This document shows, in pieces, positions 24,685-35,000 of a stretch of DNA of 56,202 nucleotides (positions are counted from its first letter, which is position 1; the number at the start of each line of letters is the position of its first letter). A model generated the notes under the pieces. The model did not search any database. It was not told the origin of the DNA and worked only from the letters and a program-made list of their open reading frames with translations. Source of the stretch: Parcubacteria group bacterium (GTDB lineage Bacteria > Patescibacteriota > Minisyncoccia > UBA6257); the NCBI GenBank assembly GCA_012798235.1, contig JAAZNP010000022.1, forward strand, positions 1 to 56,202, given 5' to 3'. The position numbers and the translations under genes were made by a program.

Positions 24685-24900
24685 CTAAATAAGCCCTTTT
24701 CTTTTTTTCTCTTCAATTTCTTGTTTTACCCTAAGACGATGGAGGGCTGATAATTTAATGCTTCGCTTATTAGGTTTAGGAAGTTTAAATTTTTTACGGC
24801 GAGCTTCCAGCAAAACTCCGCTTCGATTAATGATTTTGGAAGCCCGGTTTAAAAAAGTAGTAATATTTTCTCCCTTTCTTCTTTTAATTGTTATCGCCAT
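24685..24900 (-). CDS. rpsU: 30S ribosomal protein S21
   Basis: A 71-residue basic protein starting MAITIKRRKGENITTFLNRA, with RRKKFKLPKP and a long basic C-terminal helix, as in S21. The stop is 2 bases before ybeY. Confidence 0.85.
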   Translation of the reverse strand: MAITIKRRKGENITTFLNRASKIINRSGVLLEARRKKFKLPKPNKRSIKLSALHRLRVKQEIEEKKRKGLI

Positions 24901-24915
24901 AAAAATAAATGAGTT

Positions 24916-26241
24916 TTAAATAGTTTCTTTAAGATGTTTTTTCAGTTCGTCAATAATACGGTCAAAAGGAATAGTCTCCTGTAGCCCAGACACCATATCC
25001 TTTATTATTATCATACCATCTAGTACCTCTTGTTGTCCAAGGATTAAGGAGTAAAGAGCGCCTACACGATCAGCATTTTTAATTTGCGATTTAATATTAT
25101 CTTTTTCTAAATTAGATTCTACTGAAATATTAGCTTTGCGCAATTTTTCCAAAAGAATAAAAGCTTGTTTTTTAGCAGCATCACCAATCTGGATCAAAAA
25201 AACTTTTGGCTTGGGATATTCTAATTTCTTTTTCATTAATTTTAATTCGTCGACGATTCTTTCCACCCCAAAAGCCACTCCTACAGCTGGCCGGTCTAAT
25301 CCTCCTAATAATTTCACTAAATAATCATAACGTCCGCCACCGGCTAAGGCTAAATCACCAGCTTTATCTTTCTTTTTAATTTCAAAAACAGTGCGCGTAT
25401 AATAATCTAAACCTCGCACCAAGGTTTTATCTAAAACATAAGAAATGCCAAGAGAATCTAAAATATCTAAAACATTCTTAAAATGATTACGGCAATCATC
25501 GCATAAAAAATCTAAAAAGTTAGGCGCTTTTTCTTTGACATTTTTACATTTAGCATTTTTACAATCTAAAATACGCAGCGGATTCGTTTTTAATCTTTTT
25601 TTACAATCAGTGCAAATATCTTTTAAATGTTGTTGATAGTATTTAGTTAATGCCCGAATATAAATAGGGCGACATTTGTGGCAACCAATACTATTAATAC
25701 TTATTTCTAATTCGTTATGATTAAATCCTAAGTTTTCTAAAAAAACTTTTGCGGCTAAAATAATTTCTGCATCTAAGGCCGGGGAACTATCACCCAAGGA
25801 TTCAATATTTAATTGATAAAATTGACGATAGCGGCCGGCTTGGGGTTTTTCATGACGAAAAACAGGGCCAAAGGAATATAATTTCACGGGTTGCGGCCAA
25901 TTGAACATTCCATTTTCTACATAAGCCCTCACAATGCCAGCAGTATATTCGGGACGTAAGGCTAAAAACTCACCTTCTTCTTTGGTTTTTAAAGTGTACA
26001 TTTCTTTTTCTACAATATCAGTATTACTGCCAATACCTTTATTATATAAATCAGCTTTTTCTAAAATTGGCGGCTCGCACCTTCTAAAATTATAAAATTC
26101 TAAGGTTTTTTTTGCGGTTTGCAGTAAATAATCATAATAAAGAAAATCCTCGGGTAAAATATCCTTCATCCCACGAGGAGTTTGTAATAGGCGTCGTTTG
26201 TTAACACGGGGCAAATTGTTTTGTGTGTTTTTACTGCGCAT
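24916..26241 (-). CDS. hisS: histidyl-tRNA synthetase
   Basis: A 441-residue class II synthetase. Motifs: TPRGMKDILPEDF, ALRPEYTAGIVRAY, FGPVFRHEKPQAGRYRQF, LVRGLDYYTRTVFEI, GGGRYDYLVK and GVAFGVERI; an anticodon domain forms the C-terminus. Several CxxC pairs lie in the insertion domain (about 190-265). ATG 26241 overlaps the lepB stop by 11 bases; a longer start at 26259 is possible. Confidence 0.95.
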   Translation of the reverse strand: MRSKNTQNNLPRVNKRRLLQTPRGMKDILPEDFLYYDYLLQTAKKTLEFYNFRRCEPPILEKADLYNKGIGSNTDIVEKEMYTLKTKEEGEFLALRPEYTAGIVRAYVENGMFNWPQPVKLYSFGPVFRHEKPQAGRYRQFYQLNIESLGDSSPALDAEIILAAKVFLENLGFNHNELEISINSIGCHKCRPIYIRALTKYYQQHLKDICTDCKKRLKTNPLRILDCKNAKCKNVKEKAPNFLDFLCDDCRNHFKNVLDILDSLGISYVLDKTLVRGLDYYTRTVFEIKKKDKAGDLALAGGGRYDYLVKLLGGLDRPAVGVAFGVERIVDELKLMKKKLEYPKPKVFLIQIGDAAKKQAFILLEKLRKANISVESNLEKDNIKSQIKNADRVGALYSLILGQQEVLDGMIIIKDMVSGLQETIPFDRIIDELKKHLKETI

Positions 26242-26782
26242 AAGCATTATGGGGCACATTAAAAATGGCTAAACGATTAAAAGGCCAGAGCCGTAGCCAC
26301 ACTCGGCCAATAATTAGATCTTTGGTAAAGGGACCCCAATTGCGAGAATCATAAGACGCCACACGATTATCACCTAAAGCAAAGTATTGCTGAGAATTAA
26401 GGGCGATAGTTAAATTACCTGAAGTAACAGTATTTGGGGCTAAAAAGTTTTCTTGGAGGGTAATTTTTTTACCCGAAGTATCGATAATAGAGACCTCGCC
26501 ATTATGAATTTCTACTGTTTCATTAGGCAAACCAATAATTCTTTTAATATAGTATTGATTAGGGTGATTAGGGGCTTTCAAAACAACAACTTCGTATCTT
26601 TGAGGAGGACGAAAGCGATAAGAAAGCTCATCAATAATGAGATAATCTTGGGTGAAAAAATTAGGCTCCATACTGCTTCCGTGGACAATAAAAGGTTGAA
26701 TTAAAAAATACCTGACTGGCAAAACAATCAATAAAGCAATAAGAACCATCTCTAAATTTTCCCATAGAATTTTCTTCCACAT
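26231..26782 (-). CDS. lepB: signal peptidase I
   Basis: A 183-residue membrane protease that removes signal peptides. One N-terminal helix (about 10-28) is followed by the catalytic serine in HGSSMEPN, the lysine in YYIKRIIGLPNE, and the GDNR...SYDSRNWG box. ATG 26782 is preferred over an upstream TTG. It is the first gene of the run lepB-hisS-rpsU-ybeY-ftsA-ftsZ. Confidence 0.95.
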   Translation of the reverse strand: MWKKILWENLEMVLIALLIVLPVRYFLIQPFIVHGSSMEPNFFTQDYLIIDELSYRFRPPQRYEVVVLKAPNHPNQYYIKRIIGLPNETVEIHNGEVSIIDTSGKKITLQENFLAPNTVTSGNLTIALNSQQYFALGDNRVASYDSRNWGPFTKDLIIGRVWLRLWPFNRLAIFNVPHNAYAQ

Positions 26783-26822
26783 AAAAAATATCAATAAAAG
26801 TTAAAAAAGCATACCATAAAAA

Positions 26823-27863
26823 TTGCCGAAAATCAAATTTCTTGCTAAATTAAAGGTAGTGACTAAACGTAAACATTTAATCTTTATCAGTTTAGGAGTC
26901 CTTATTACCGGCCTCGTAATTTTATTATATTGGGGCGTAAATCACCCTAATGAATTAGGTATCAGTCTATCTAATACTTTCGATTTACAAAAAACATCAT
27001 CTCGGCCAGAAGTAATTAATATTCTTGTTTTAGGAGTGGCGGGTAATGGTTCTCGCGGCGCTTTATTAACGGATACCATAATTATCGCGAATATAAATTT
27101 GAATAAAAAACAAATAGCTTTCATTTCTCTCCCCCGAGATTTATGGATTAGGGCTCCTCATTCACAGCAAGAAATGAAATTAAACGCCCTTTATTTATTT
27201 AACAATAATAATAAATCAGATTTCACTAAAGCTAAATCCTATAATTTAGTGCAAGAAAAAATTGAAGAAATAACTGGTTTAAAAATAAATTATGTTATTG
27301 TTTTTGATCTTGTTGGTTTTAGTAAATTAGTTGATGCTCTTGGCGGTATTAATATTTATCTCACCAAAGAAATGATTGACCCTAATTTAGTTAACCCTCA
27401 TAATCCTTCGGAGATGTTCGATTTAACTCCTGGTTGGCATTATTTAGATGGGGCAACAGCGGTAAAATTTGTTCGTACTCGTTATGCACCCGAAGGAGAT
27501 TTTTATCGCATGAACAACCAACATCTTGTTATTGCTGCCTTGCGTGACAAAATTATCCAATTATCAAATGTCTGGAATTTAATGTCCTGGCTGAAACTTT
27601 ACGAATCTATAAGCTCTCATTATATTACTAATTTGGATTTTAATACTCTCTGGGAATTATTTAATGCTATTAAAAATATTAAAAATAACCAAATTAAATA
27701 CTTAAGCGTCACTAATCGTCCGCCAAATAATTTACTCATTAGTTCATCAGTGCCGGGTATTTACGAGAATGCTACTACCAGTGTTTATGTTCTTCTACCT
27801 CGTTCTGGTTTTGAGCAATATGAAGGCATAAAACAATTTATTACCGACTCTTTAAATAACTAA
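26823..27863 (+). CDS. LytR-CpsA-Psr (LCP) family protein
   Basis: A 346-residue membrane-anchored enzyme that is expected to attach glycopolymers to the cell wall. One N-terminal helix (about 18-38) precedes the LCP domain with NILVLGVAG, LLTDTIIIANI, FISLPRDLWI, LVDALGGINIYL and AVKFVRTRYA...DFYRMNNQ; the arginines and aspartates that bind the pyrophosphate are present. There is no ATG near the start: TTG 26823 is used, and GTG 26859 with an AAAGG just upstream is an alternative. Confidence 0.88.
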   Translation: MPKIKFLAKLKVVTKRKHLIFISLGVLITGLVILLYWGVNHPNELGISLSNTFDLQKTSSRPEVINILVLGVAGNGSRGALLTDTIIIANINLNKKQIAFISLPRDLWIRAPHSQQEMKLNALYLFNNNNKSDFTKAKSYNLVQEKIEEITGLKINYVIVFDLVGFSKLVDALGGINIYLTKEMIDPNLVNPHNPSEMFDLTPGWHYLDGATAVKFVRTRYAPEGDFYRMNNQHLVIAALRDKIIQLSNVWNLMSWLKLYESISSHYITNLDFNTLWELFNAIKNIKNNQIKYLSVTNRPPNNLLISSSVPGIYENATTSVYVLLPRSGFEQYEGIKQFITDSLNN

Positions 27864-27867
27864 AGTT

Positions 27868-28416
27868 ATGGTTCCTTCTTATCTTATCATCGGCCTCGGG
27901 AATCCTGGCTTGAAATATCAAAAAACTCGCCATAATATTGGCCAGGAATTTGTTAAATGGCTGCAACAGCAAGAACAATTTTCTGCGTGGCGAAGAGAAA
28001 AAAAATATTTCTGTGAATTAAGCCAAGGCAAAATATTAGGACAAAATATTATTTTAGTTCTGCCTTTAACATTTATGAATGAGGCAGGAAAAATTATTAA
28101 TAAATTAACCAAATATTTTCCTGTAACCTTAAAACACATTATCGTTATTCATGATGATAATGATATTCCAATAGGAAAATTCAAACTAAGTTTTAATCAC
28201 GGTTCAGCTGGACACAAAGGAGTTGATTCTTTGATTAAAAATTTATCTGGTCAAAATTTTTATCGTCTAAGAATCGGGATCCAGCCTCAAACTAAAATGC
28301 GGAAAAAAGCTGAAGATATAGTATTAAAAAAATTCTCTCCCGAAGAGAGAAAATTAATTATTGATAAATTTTCTTTGATGAAAGAACGATTAGAAAAAGA
28401 AATACTTACTAAGTAA
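27868..28416 (+). CDS. pth: peptidyl-tRNA hydrolase
   Basis: A 182-residue enzyme that frees tRNA from peptidyl-tRNA released by stalled ribosomes. Motifs: IIGLGNPGLKYQKTRHNIG (with the catalytic histidine), PLTFMNEAGK, IIVIHDDNDIPIG and NHGSAGHKGVDSLI. It starts 4 bases after the LCP stop. The last 8 bases overlap the convergent membrane protein gene. Confidence 0.94.
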   Translation: MVPSYLIIGLGNPGLKYQKTRHNIGQEFVKWLQQQEQFSAWRREKKYFCELSQGKILGQNIILVLPLTFMNEAGKIINKLTKYFPVTLKHIIVIHDDNDIPIGKFKLSFNHGSAGHKGVDSLIKNLSGQNFYRLRIGIQPQTKMRKKAEDIVLKKFSPEERKLIIDKFSLMKERLEKEILTK

Positions 28417-29044
28417 AGGTTAAAAGAAAATACTGCAGAAATAAAATTAGGGTGCCAAATTGCAATCCGTTTAATGATAATAAGGCAAATAAACAATAAG
28501 CTTCTAGGTTAATTAATAAATAAATTAAATAATTAATTGATATTTCTTTATCTAAATTCAAAAAGTTCAAAAAAGAAATTAATAATAATCCCAAAAAATA
28601 AACAATAAAACTCAAAAAGAAAGGTTGGTTACGATAAAAATATAATCCATAAGATAATAAAATCCAGCCGGTAGCGATAAAATAACTTAAAAAGAGGCTG
28701 GATTTTTTGTTATCAGTAATTATTTTTTTAAAAAATAATACTAATAATAAAACAAAAAGTACTGCTAGCCATAATGGTTTAAACCAATAGGCCACGGTAG
28801 CGATTTCGAGGTAACCGAGCAATAAATAGCAGAAATTAAGCCAGGAAAGACCAACAACTATTTTCCAAAATAGCACAATAACAAAACTAGCAATCATGCC
28901 CTTCCAAATTGAAGGAAATACAAAAATAAAAAGAACACTCATGATAATATAGAGGCCATAAAAAATGATGCTCTTTAATTGTGGGATATTTAAAGAATGA
29001 AAAAAATTTTTAATAGTAGCGCTCAAATGATGAATTTTAAGCAT
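28409..29044 (-). CDS. hypothetical multi-pass membrane protein
   Basis: A 211-residue protein, mostly hydrophobic, with about six or seven predicted helices. No family motif is seen. ATG 29044 overlaps the end of the clpB frame by 8 bases, so it is coupled to it or to its remnant. Confidence 0.6.
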   Translation of the reverse strand: MLKIHHLSATIKNFFHSLNIPQLKSIIFYGLYIIMSVLFIFVFPSIWKGMIASFVIVLFWKIVVGLSWLNFCYLLLGYLEIATVAYWFKPLWLAVLFVLLLVLFFKKIITDNKKSSLFLSYFIATGWILLSYGLYFYRNQPFFLSFIVYFLGLLLISFLNFLNLDKEISINYLIYLLINLEAYCLFALLSLNGLQFGTLILFLQYFLLTFT

Positions 29045-29342
29045 GAGCAATCTTCAATTCTAACTTATTGTTCTTCACAATCACAGAAACTTTTTGTTTT
29101 CCCTTAACCTCATTATTAATAATTTTCTCAGCTAAAGAATCAAGAATTTCTCTTTCAATGAGACGTTTTAAAGGACGTGCACCATAATTAGGGTCATATC
29201 CTTTTTGCGCTAGATACCGTTTAGCTTCGGGAGATATTTCTAATCGAATATCTTTTTCCAAGAGACGATTAATAACTTTTTCCAACTGAAGATTTACTAT
29301 TTGTTCAATATCTTTATGAGTTAAAGGATTAAAAATAATAAT
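29037..29342 (-). pseudogene. clpB: C-terminal part of ClpB cut off by an in-frame stop
   Basis: Directly after the TAA at 29343-29345 the same frame continues with IIIFNPLTHKDIEQIV and the normal ClpB end (GYDPNYGARPLKRLIEREI). Only one codon separates the two parts: the family has RIDEIIIF and here the E position is TAA. This segment holds the D2 small domain. It could be expressed on its own only from a weak TTG near 29285. Confidence 0.85.
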
Positions 29343-31670
29343 TTAATCAATACGATTCAAAAATTCAGGGCGAAAATGATCTCTTAAAGCCTCCATTATT
29401 TTCTCTTTTAAATTCGCCTGCTGATTTTTAGCTTCATTGTCTTGTTTATAATCAAATCCTAAACTAGCCATTTCTCGAATATACTCGCCACCTAAATTAG
29501 AAGTCATAATAATAATGGTGTTTTTGAAATTCACTGTTCTCCCTTTACCATCAGTTAAACGACCATTATCTAATATCTGGAGAAGAATATTAAAAACCTC
29601 AGGATGAGCTTTCTCGATTTCATCAAATAAAATTAAACTATAGGGACGATGTTTAACTATTTCTGTTAATTGTCCTCCTTCTTCATAGCCAACATAGCCT
29701 GGTGGCGAACCAATTAAACGGCTGACAGTATGTTTTTCCATATATTCCGACATATCAATTCTAATCATTGCCTTTTCATCAGAAAACATAAACTCAGCTA
29801 AAGCGCGAGCCAATTCAGTTTTACCAACACCAGTAGGCCCTAAAAACATAAAAGAACCACTAGGTCGATCCTCTTCTGAAATTCCCGCCCGAGCTCTTCT
29901 AATAGCGCGGCTAATAGCTTTAATGGCTTCGATTTGGCCTACCACGCGACGGCTCAAAACCTCTTCAATGCGAGATAATTTTTTGCTCTCATCTTCAAGC
30001 ATTTCGGTTACAGGAATACCTGTCCAGCGTGACACTACTCGCGCGATATCCTCGCTTGTTACTTCTTCTTTAAGAAATCTATTTTTCGGCTCTATTTTAT
30101 CAAGAATCTTTTCTTTATTTTTTAATTCTTTAGTTAATTGCGGTAGACGGCCATAAAGAATTTCGGCCATTTTTTCCAAATTACCTTGTCGTTCCTCTTC
30201 CTGCATTTCTCTTTTTAAATCTTCAATTTCTTTTTTAATTTGACCAATATCATTAAAAATATCTTTTTCTTTCTTCCAAACGGCGAAAATATTGTTATAT
30301 TTCTGTTTTAATTTTTTAAGTTCCGCTTCTAAAGTTTTTAAATTGTTAGCAGTGGTTTTATGCTTTTCTTTCTTTAGAGCTTCTTTTTCTAATTCCAAAT
30401 TTTTGATTTTCTTTTCTAATTCCACGATAGAAAAAGGCGTGCTGCCGATATCTAAACTTAAAGCAGAAGCAGCTTCATCAATTAAATCAATGGCCTTATC
30501 GGGCAAAAAACGAGAAGTAATATAGCGGCTGGATAATTTTACTGCCGTAACAATTGCTTCATCAGATATTTTTAACCCATGATGAGCTTCGTATTTTTCT
30601 TTAAGCCCACGTAAAATATTAATTGCTTCTTCTGGAGATGGTTCTTCTACAATAATGGGTTGGAAACGACGCTCAAAAGCTGGATCTTTTTCAATATATT
30701 CCCGATAATCTTTATAAGTAGTAGCGCCAATTACTCTTAATTCCCCACGGGCTAAAGCGGGTTTTAATAAGTTAGACGCATCAATGGCTCCTTCGGCTGC
30801 CCCGGCTCCTACCAAAGTATGAATTTCATCAATAAAGGTGATGACATTTCCTGCTTTCTGAATTTCTTTTAAAACCTTTTTTAAACGTTCTTCAAATTCT
30901 CCTCGAAATCTAGTGCCAGCAATTAAAGCTCCAATATCTAAAGATAGAATTCGTTTATCTTTCAAAATTTCAGGCACATCGTTTTTACTAATGCGTTGCG
31001 CTAAACCTTCAACAATAGCGGTCTTCCCTACACCAGCTTCACCAATTAAAATGGGATTATTTTTTGTACGACGCGATAAAATCTGCATTACTCTTCGCAG
31101 TTCTTCTTCGCGACCAATTACAGGGTCTAGTTTATTTTGTTTGGCTAATTCCACCAAATCCTGACTATATTTTTCAATTAATTTGCCACCAGGTTCCTGA
31201 AATTCATCAGTAATTTTTTCTCCTTGATTATATTCAGCCACTGCTTTGAGAAATTCTTCTTTTTTAATGTTATATTTAGAAAGAATATCTTGGGCAGAAT
31301 TTTTACCAGCTAAAATACCGTAAAACAGATATTCTGGGGACACAAAATCATTTTTATCTTCGCTGGATTTACGACTTGCTAATTCAATAATCTGAATCAT
31401 CTCTGGCGACAAATACATTTGTCCCATGCCTTCGCCAGCAACAAAAATTCGTGGCAGCTTAATAATTTCCTCCATTACTTCTTTCAAAAAAGTCTCAATA
31501 TCAATATTAAAAGAGCTGTTTAAAATATCGCGAACCGCTGAAGTCTCTTCATCAATTAAGGTATATAAAAGATGGAGGGCTCGCATTTCTCCCTGATGTC
31601 TTTCCCAAGCCATTTGTTGAGCACGTTCTAGCGCTACTTGAGCTTTATTGGTAAAACGAGAAAAGGGCAT
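29343..31670 (-). CDS. clpB: ClpB disaggregase, truncated by a nonsense codon
   Basis: 775 residues up to the stop. An N-terminal Clp_N double repeat (about 1-145), the first AAA+ domain (GEAGVGKTA, FIDEIHTLVGAG), a long middle coiled coil (about 400-530) and the second AAA+ domain (GPTGVGKTELA, ILFDEIEKAHP, TSNLGG) are intact. It ends at RPEFLNRID; the next codon is TAA instead of a glutamate codon. The loss of the D2 small domain should stop hexamer function. A sequencing or assembly error is possible. With the rest of the frame (29037-29342) it would be 877 residues. Confidence 0.9.
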   Translation of the reverse strand: MPFSRFTNKAQVALERAQQMAWERHQGEMRALHLLYTLIDEETSAVRDILNSSFNIDIETFLKEVMEEIIKLPRIFVAGEGMGQMYLSPEMIQIIELASRKSSEDKNDFVSPEYLFYGILAGKNSAQDILSKYNIKKEEFLKAVAEYNQGEKITDEFQEPGGKLIEKYSQDLVELAKQNKLDPVIGREEELRRVMQILSRRTKNNPILIGEAGVGKTAIVEGLAQRISKNDVPEILKDKRILSLDIGALIAGTRFRGEFEERLKKVLKEIQKAGNVITFIDEIHTLVGAGAAEGAIDASNLLKPALARGELRVIGATTYKDYREYIEKDPAFERRFQPIIVEEPSPEEAINILRGLKEKYEAHHGLKISDEAIVTAVKLSSRYITSRFLPDKAIDLIDEAASALSLDIGSTPFSIVELEKKIKNLELEKEALKKEKHKTTANNLKTLEAELKKLKQKYNNIFAVWKKEKDIFNDIGQIKKEIEDLKREMQEEERQGNLEKMAEILYGRLPQLTKELKNKEKILDKIEPKNRFLKEEVTSEDIARVVSRWTGIPVTEMLEDESKKLSRIEEVLSRRVVGQIEAIKAISRAIRRARAGISEEDRPSGSFMFLGPTGVGKTELARALAEFMFSDEKAMIRIDMSEYMEKHTVSRLIGSPPGYVGYEEGGQLTEIVKHRPYSLILFDEIEKAHPEVFNILLQILDNGRLTDGKGRTVNFKNTIIIMTSNLGGEYIREMASLGFDYKQDNEAKNQQANLKEKIMEALRDHFRPEFLNRID

Positions 31671-31704
31671 AAAATTTAAACTATTATAAAGTTAACTATT
31701 AAAA

Positions 31705-31734
31705 AGTATAGCATAAACAAATCGGTTTTTACAA
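31705..31734 (-). promoter_or_regulatory. clpB promoter
   Basis: Minus strand: TTGTAA (31729-31734), an 18-base spacer and extended -10 TGCTATACT (TATACT at 31705-31710). No CIRCE-type heat-shock operator was seen. Confidence 0.6.
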
Positions 31735-31742
31735 AAGCTGAA

Positions 31743-32027
31743 TTATTTTTTCTTTTTTACCTTTAGACGCTGAGGAGTCCAAAGCGGATTAAAAGTTAAT
31801 TCAATATCAATTTTTTTGAATTTTAATTTTAGAAGTTCTTGTTTTACTTGATCTAATAAATAGTTATTAAAAGGGCATAAAGGGCTGGTTAAAGTCATAA
31901 GCACTTTAATAGAGTTATTTTTCTTATTGATATCAATGCTATAGATTAGCCCCAAATTAACAATATCAATACCTATTTCAGGATCAATAATATTTTTAAG
32001 TGCTTTCAATACTTGTGTTTTAGTCAT
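31743..32027 (-). CDS. MIP18/DUF59 family (SufT-like) iron-sulfur assembly protein
   Basis: A 94-residue protein with DPEIGIDIVNLGLIYSI and the reactive-cysteine segment TLTSPLCPFNNYL, then LTFNPLWTPQRL. These are the marks of the MIP18 (PaaD/SufT) family that helps insert iron-sulfur clusters. The window holds several Fe-S proteins (Elp3, NrdG, ferredoxin). Its ATG overlaps the rpoC stop by one base. Confidence 0.88.
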   Translation of the reverse strand: MTKTQVLKALKNIIDPEIGIDIVNLGLIYSIDINKKNNSIKVLMTLTSPLCPFNNYLLDQVKQELLKLKFKKIDIELTFNPLWTPQRLKVKKKK

Positions 32028-35000
32028 TAATTAGTAACAATTTTACGAAAACCAGTACCAGCCGGGATTAAGCGGCCAATAATAACATTTTCTTTCAAAC
32101 CACGTAAATAATCCTGGCGGCCTTCTAAAGCAGCTTTCACTAAAACACGGGTTGTTTCCTGGAAAGAAGCAGGGGCTAAAACGCTAGAAGAAGTTAAAGC
32201 CACGTTTTTAATTCCTAAAACAGTTTCTTCGGCCCGAGGTGGTTTTTTCTTTTGAGATTTCATTTCGGCTACCTTTTGATTAAAAACTTCTTTTTCTATA
32301 ATCTCCCCTGTCAAAAAATCGCTTTCACCAGGATCAATAATTTTTACACGAGAAAACATTTGCCTAATAATTACCTCTAAATGTTTATCATTAATTTTTT
32401 CTCCGGCTAGATTATACACTTTCTTAATTTCTTTTAAGATATAATTTTGGCAGGCTTCTTTCCCTAAAATTTTAAGAATCTTTTTAAGATTTAAATTTCC
32501 TTCGCAAAGTTGATCCCCTCTTTTCACTTTATCTCCGGTTTTCACCCACAAAGTAGCAATTTCTGGAATAATATATTCAACAACATCACTATTTTTTGTC
32601 TTTTTGGATTTTTTCTTTTCTTCCTTAGGAAGAAGTGGTTTGATATGAATAACTTTATGGTGAGCTGTTTTTTCAATATCAATAATCTCTCCTTCGACAT
32701 CACTAAGAGGCGCTTCTCCTTTAGGAATACGAGCTTCTACTAACTCTTCTACACGAGGTAAACCTTGAGTAATATCAACTGCCTGAGCAACGCCACCAGT
32801 ATGAAAAGTTCTTAAAGTTAATTGCGTCCCAGGTTCACCAATAGACTGAGCTGCAATAATACCGATTGCTTCTCCTAAATCAATGGGTTTTAGCCAACCT
32901 AAATCCAAACCATAGCATTTTTGACAAACACCATAAGGAGTTTCGCAAGTTAGAGGAGAGCGAACCACTACTTCATCACAATTATCATTAATCTCTTGAG
33001 ATAATTTTTCATCAATTAATTCATTAGCTTTAAGAATAACTGTTCCTTTTTTAGAAATAGCATCTTTTAATAAATAGCGGCCACGAATTTTATCTTCAAA
33101 TTTTTCTCCCATCTCTGTAACTTCTTTTTTATTAATTACTAAACCATTTTGAGTATGGCAATCTTCCTCTCGTACAATTACCTCTTGACTTACATCTACT
33201 AAACGTCTCGTTAAATAACCAGCAAAAGATGTCTTTAAAGCAGTATCAGCTAAACCTTTTCTACCTCCGTGAGACGCAGCAAAATATTCCAACACATTAA
33301 ATCCTTCCTGATGAGAATGAATAATTGGCAAATCAATAATTTTCCCGGCCGGATTCACGACTAAACCTTTCATGCCCATAATTTGCGTCGCGACTCCCCA
33401 ATCGCCACCGGAACCTGAATTAAAAATAATTGCCGCCGAATCAATAACGGATAAAGTCTTGGGAATTAAATCCGTAATTTGGGAAACAGCATGCCGCCAT
33501 TGTTCCTCGGCTAAAGCCTTTCTTTCAGCAGCGGTTAATAATCCTTCTTGATACTGGGAATTAATTTCGTCAATTTTACGTTGCGTGTTTTCCAAAATAT
33601 ATGGTTTTTCTTCTGGAACACGTAATTCAGTTAAACCCCAGGTTATACCAGATACAGTAGCGTAATAAAAACCTAATTCTTTGATAGCATCAAGAATATC
33701 AGAACAGCGATTGAAATCTTTATAAAAATAAATTATGTCGCGGGTGATTTTTTTAAGATCGCGAGCGGCTAATTGCTTATTAATATAAGGAAAATCTTCT
33801 GGTAAAACATTGTTGAAAATAACTCTTCCGGGAGTGGTAATAATAATTTCTCCTTTCTTTTCTCCATCATTCGAATCTTTTTCTAGGCGTAATTTAATTT
33901 TTTCTTGAAAAGTAACTTTTTTATTCTCTAAAGCTAAAAACACTTCTTTATTATTAGCAAATATTTTATAGTCTTTTTCCTCTCGCTCCATCGCCACGTC
34001 CATGGTTAACCAATAAATACCTAAAATCATATCTTTACGAGGCAACATTACTGGGTCGCCATCAGCTGGTTTCAGTAACCCCAGACTGGCTAACATTCTA
34101 TTTTGCGCTTCTCGTTGTGCTTCTTCAGTTAAAGGTAAATGCACTGCCATTTGATCACCATCAAAATCAGCATTAAAGGGTTGACAAACTAAAGCTGGAA
34201 TTTGAATCGCTAAACCTTCGGTTAAACGTGGCTGGAAAGCTTCTACGCTTAAACGATGCAGAGTTGGCGCTCGATTCAATAAGACATATTTTCCTTTAAC
34301 GACGGTTTCCAAAATTTCCCAAACAATATCTGGGCCTTCTTCAATTAAACGATTAGCCGCCCGAGGATTAAAAACAATCTCGCGTTTCATTAATTCGCCA
34401 ATAACAAATGGTTTAAATAATTCCAAAGCCATCTTTTTAGGAATACCGCATTCATGAATATGCAAATCAGGGCCAATCACAATTACTGATCTACCAGAAT
34501 AATCAACTCTTTTACCTAAAAGATTTTGACGAAAACGGCCTTGTTTTCCCTGCAAAATATCTGCCAAAGAACGCAAAGGTCGGTGCTGAGCCGCATGCAT
34601 CGGCGCTGTTCCGGAAGTTTTTCTAATAGAATTATCAATCAAAGCATCCACTGCTTCTTGTAGCATGCGTTTTTCATTTTTAATAATAACTTCGGGCGCT
34701 TTTAATTCTAACAATTTTTTCAAACGATTATTACGATTAATAACACGACGATATAAATCGTTTAAATCAGAAGAGGCAAAACGGCCACCATCTAATTGCA
34801 CCATTGGCCTCAACTCAGGAGGCAAAACAGGCAAGACGGTTAAAAACATCCATTCCGGACGAATACCTGATTTTATCATCGATCTCACCAATCTGAGACG
34901 AGCTAAAATCTTTTTATCTAATTGAGTATGGCGTTTAGATTTTGTAATAGTTTCTTCTAATTCCTGAGCCAATTTTTTAAGATCAAGTTCTTCTAACAGT

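Noticed and set aside
29288..29350. Frameshift as the cause of the clpB break
   Set aside because: The frame is the same before and after the break; a single TAA codon is enough to explain it.
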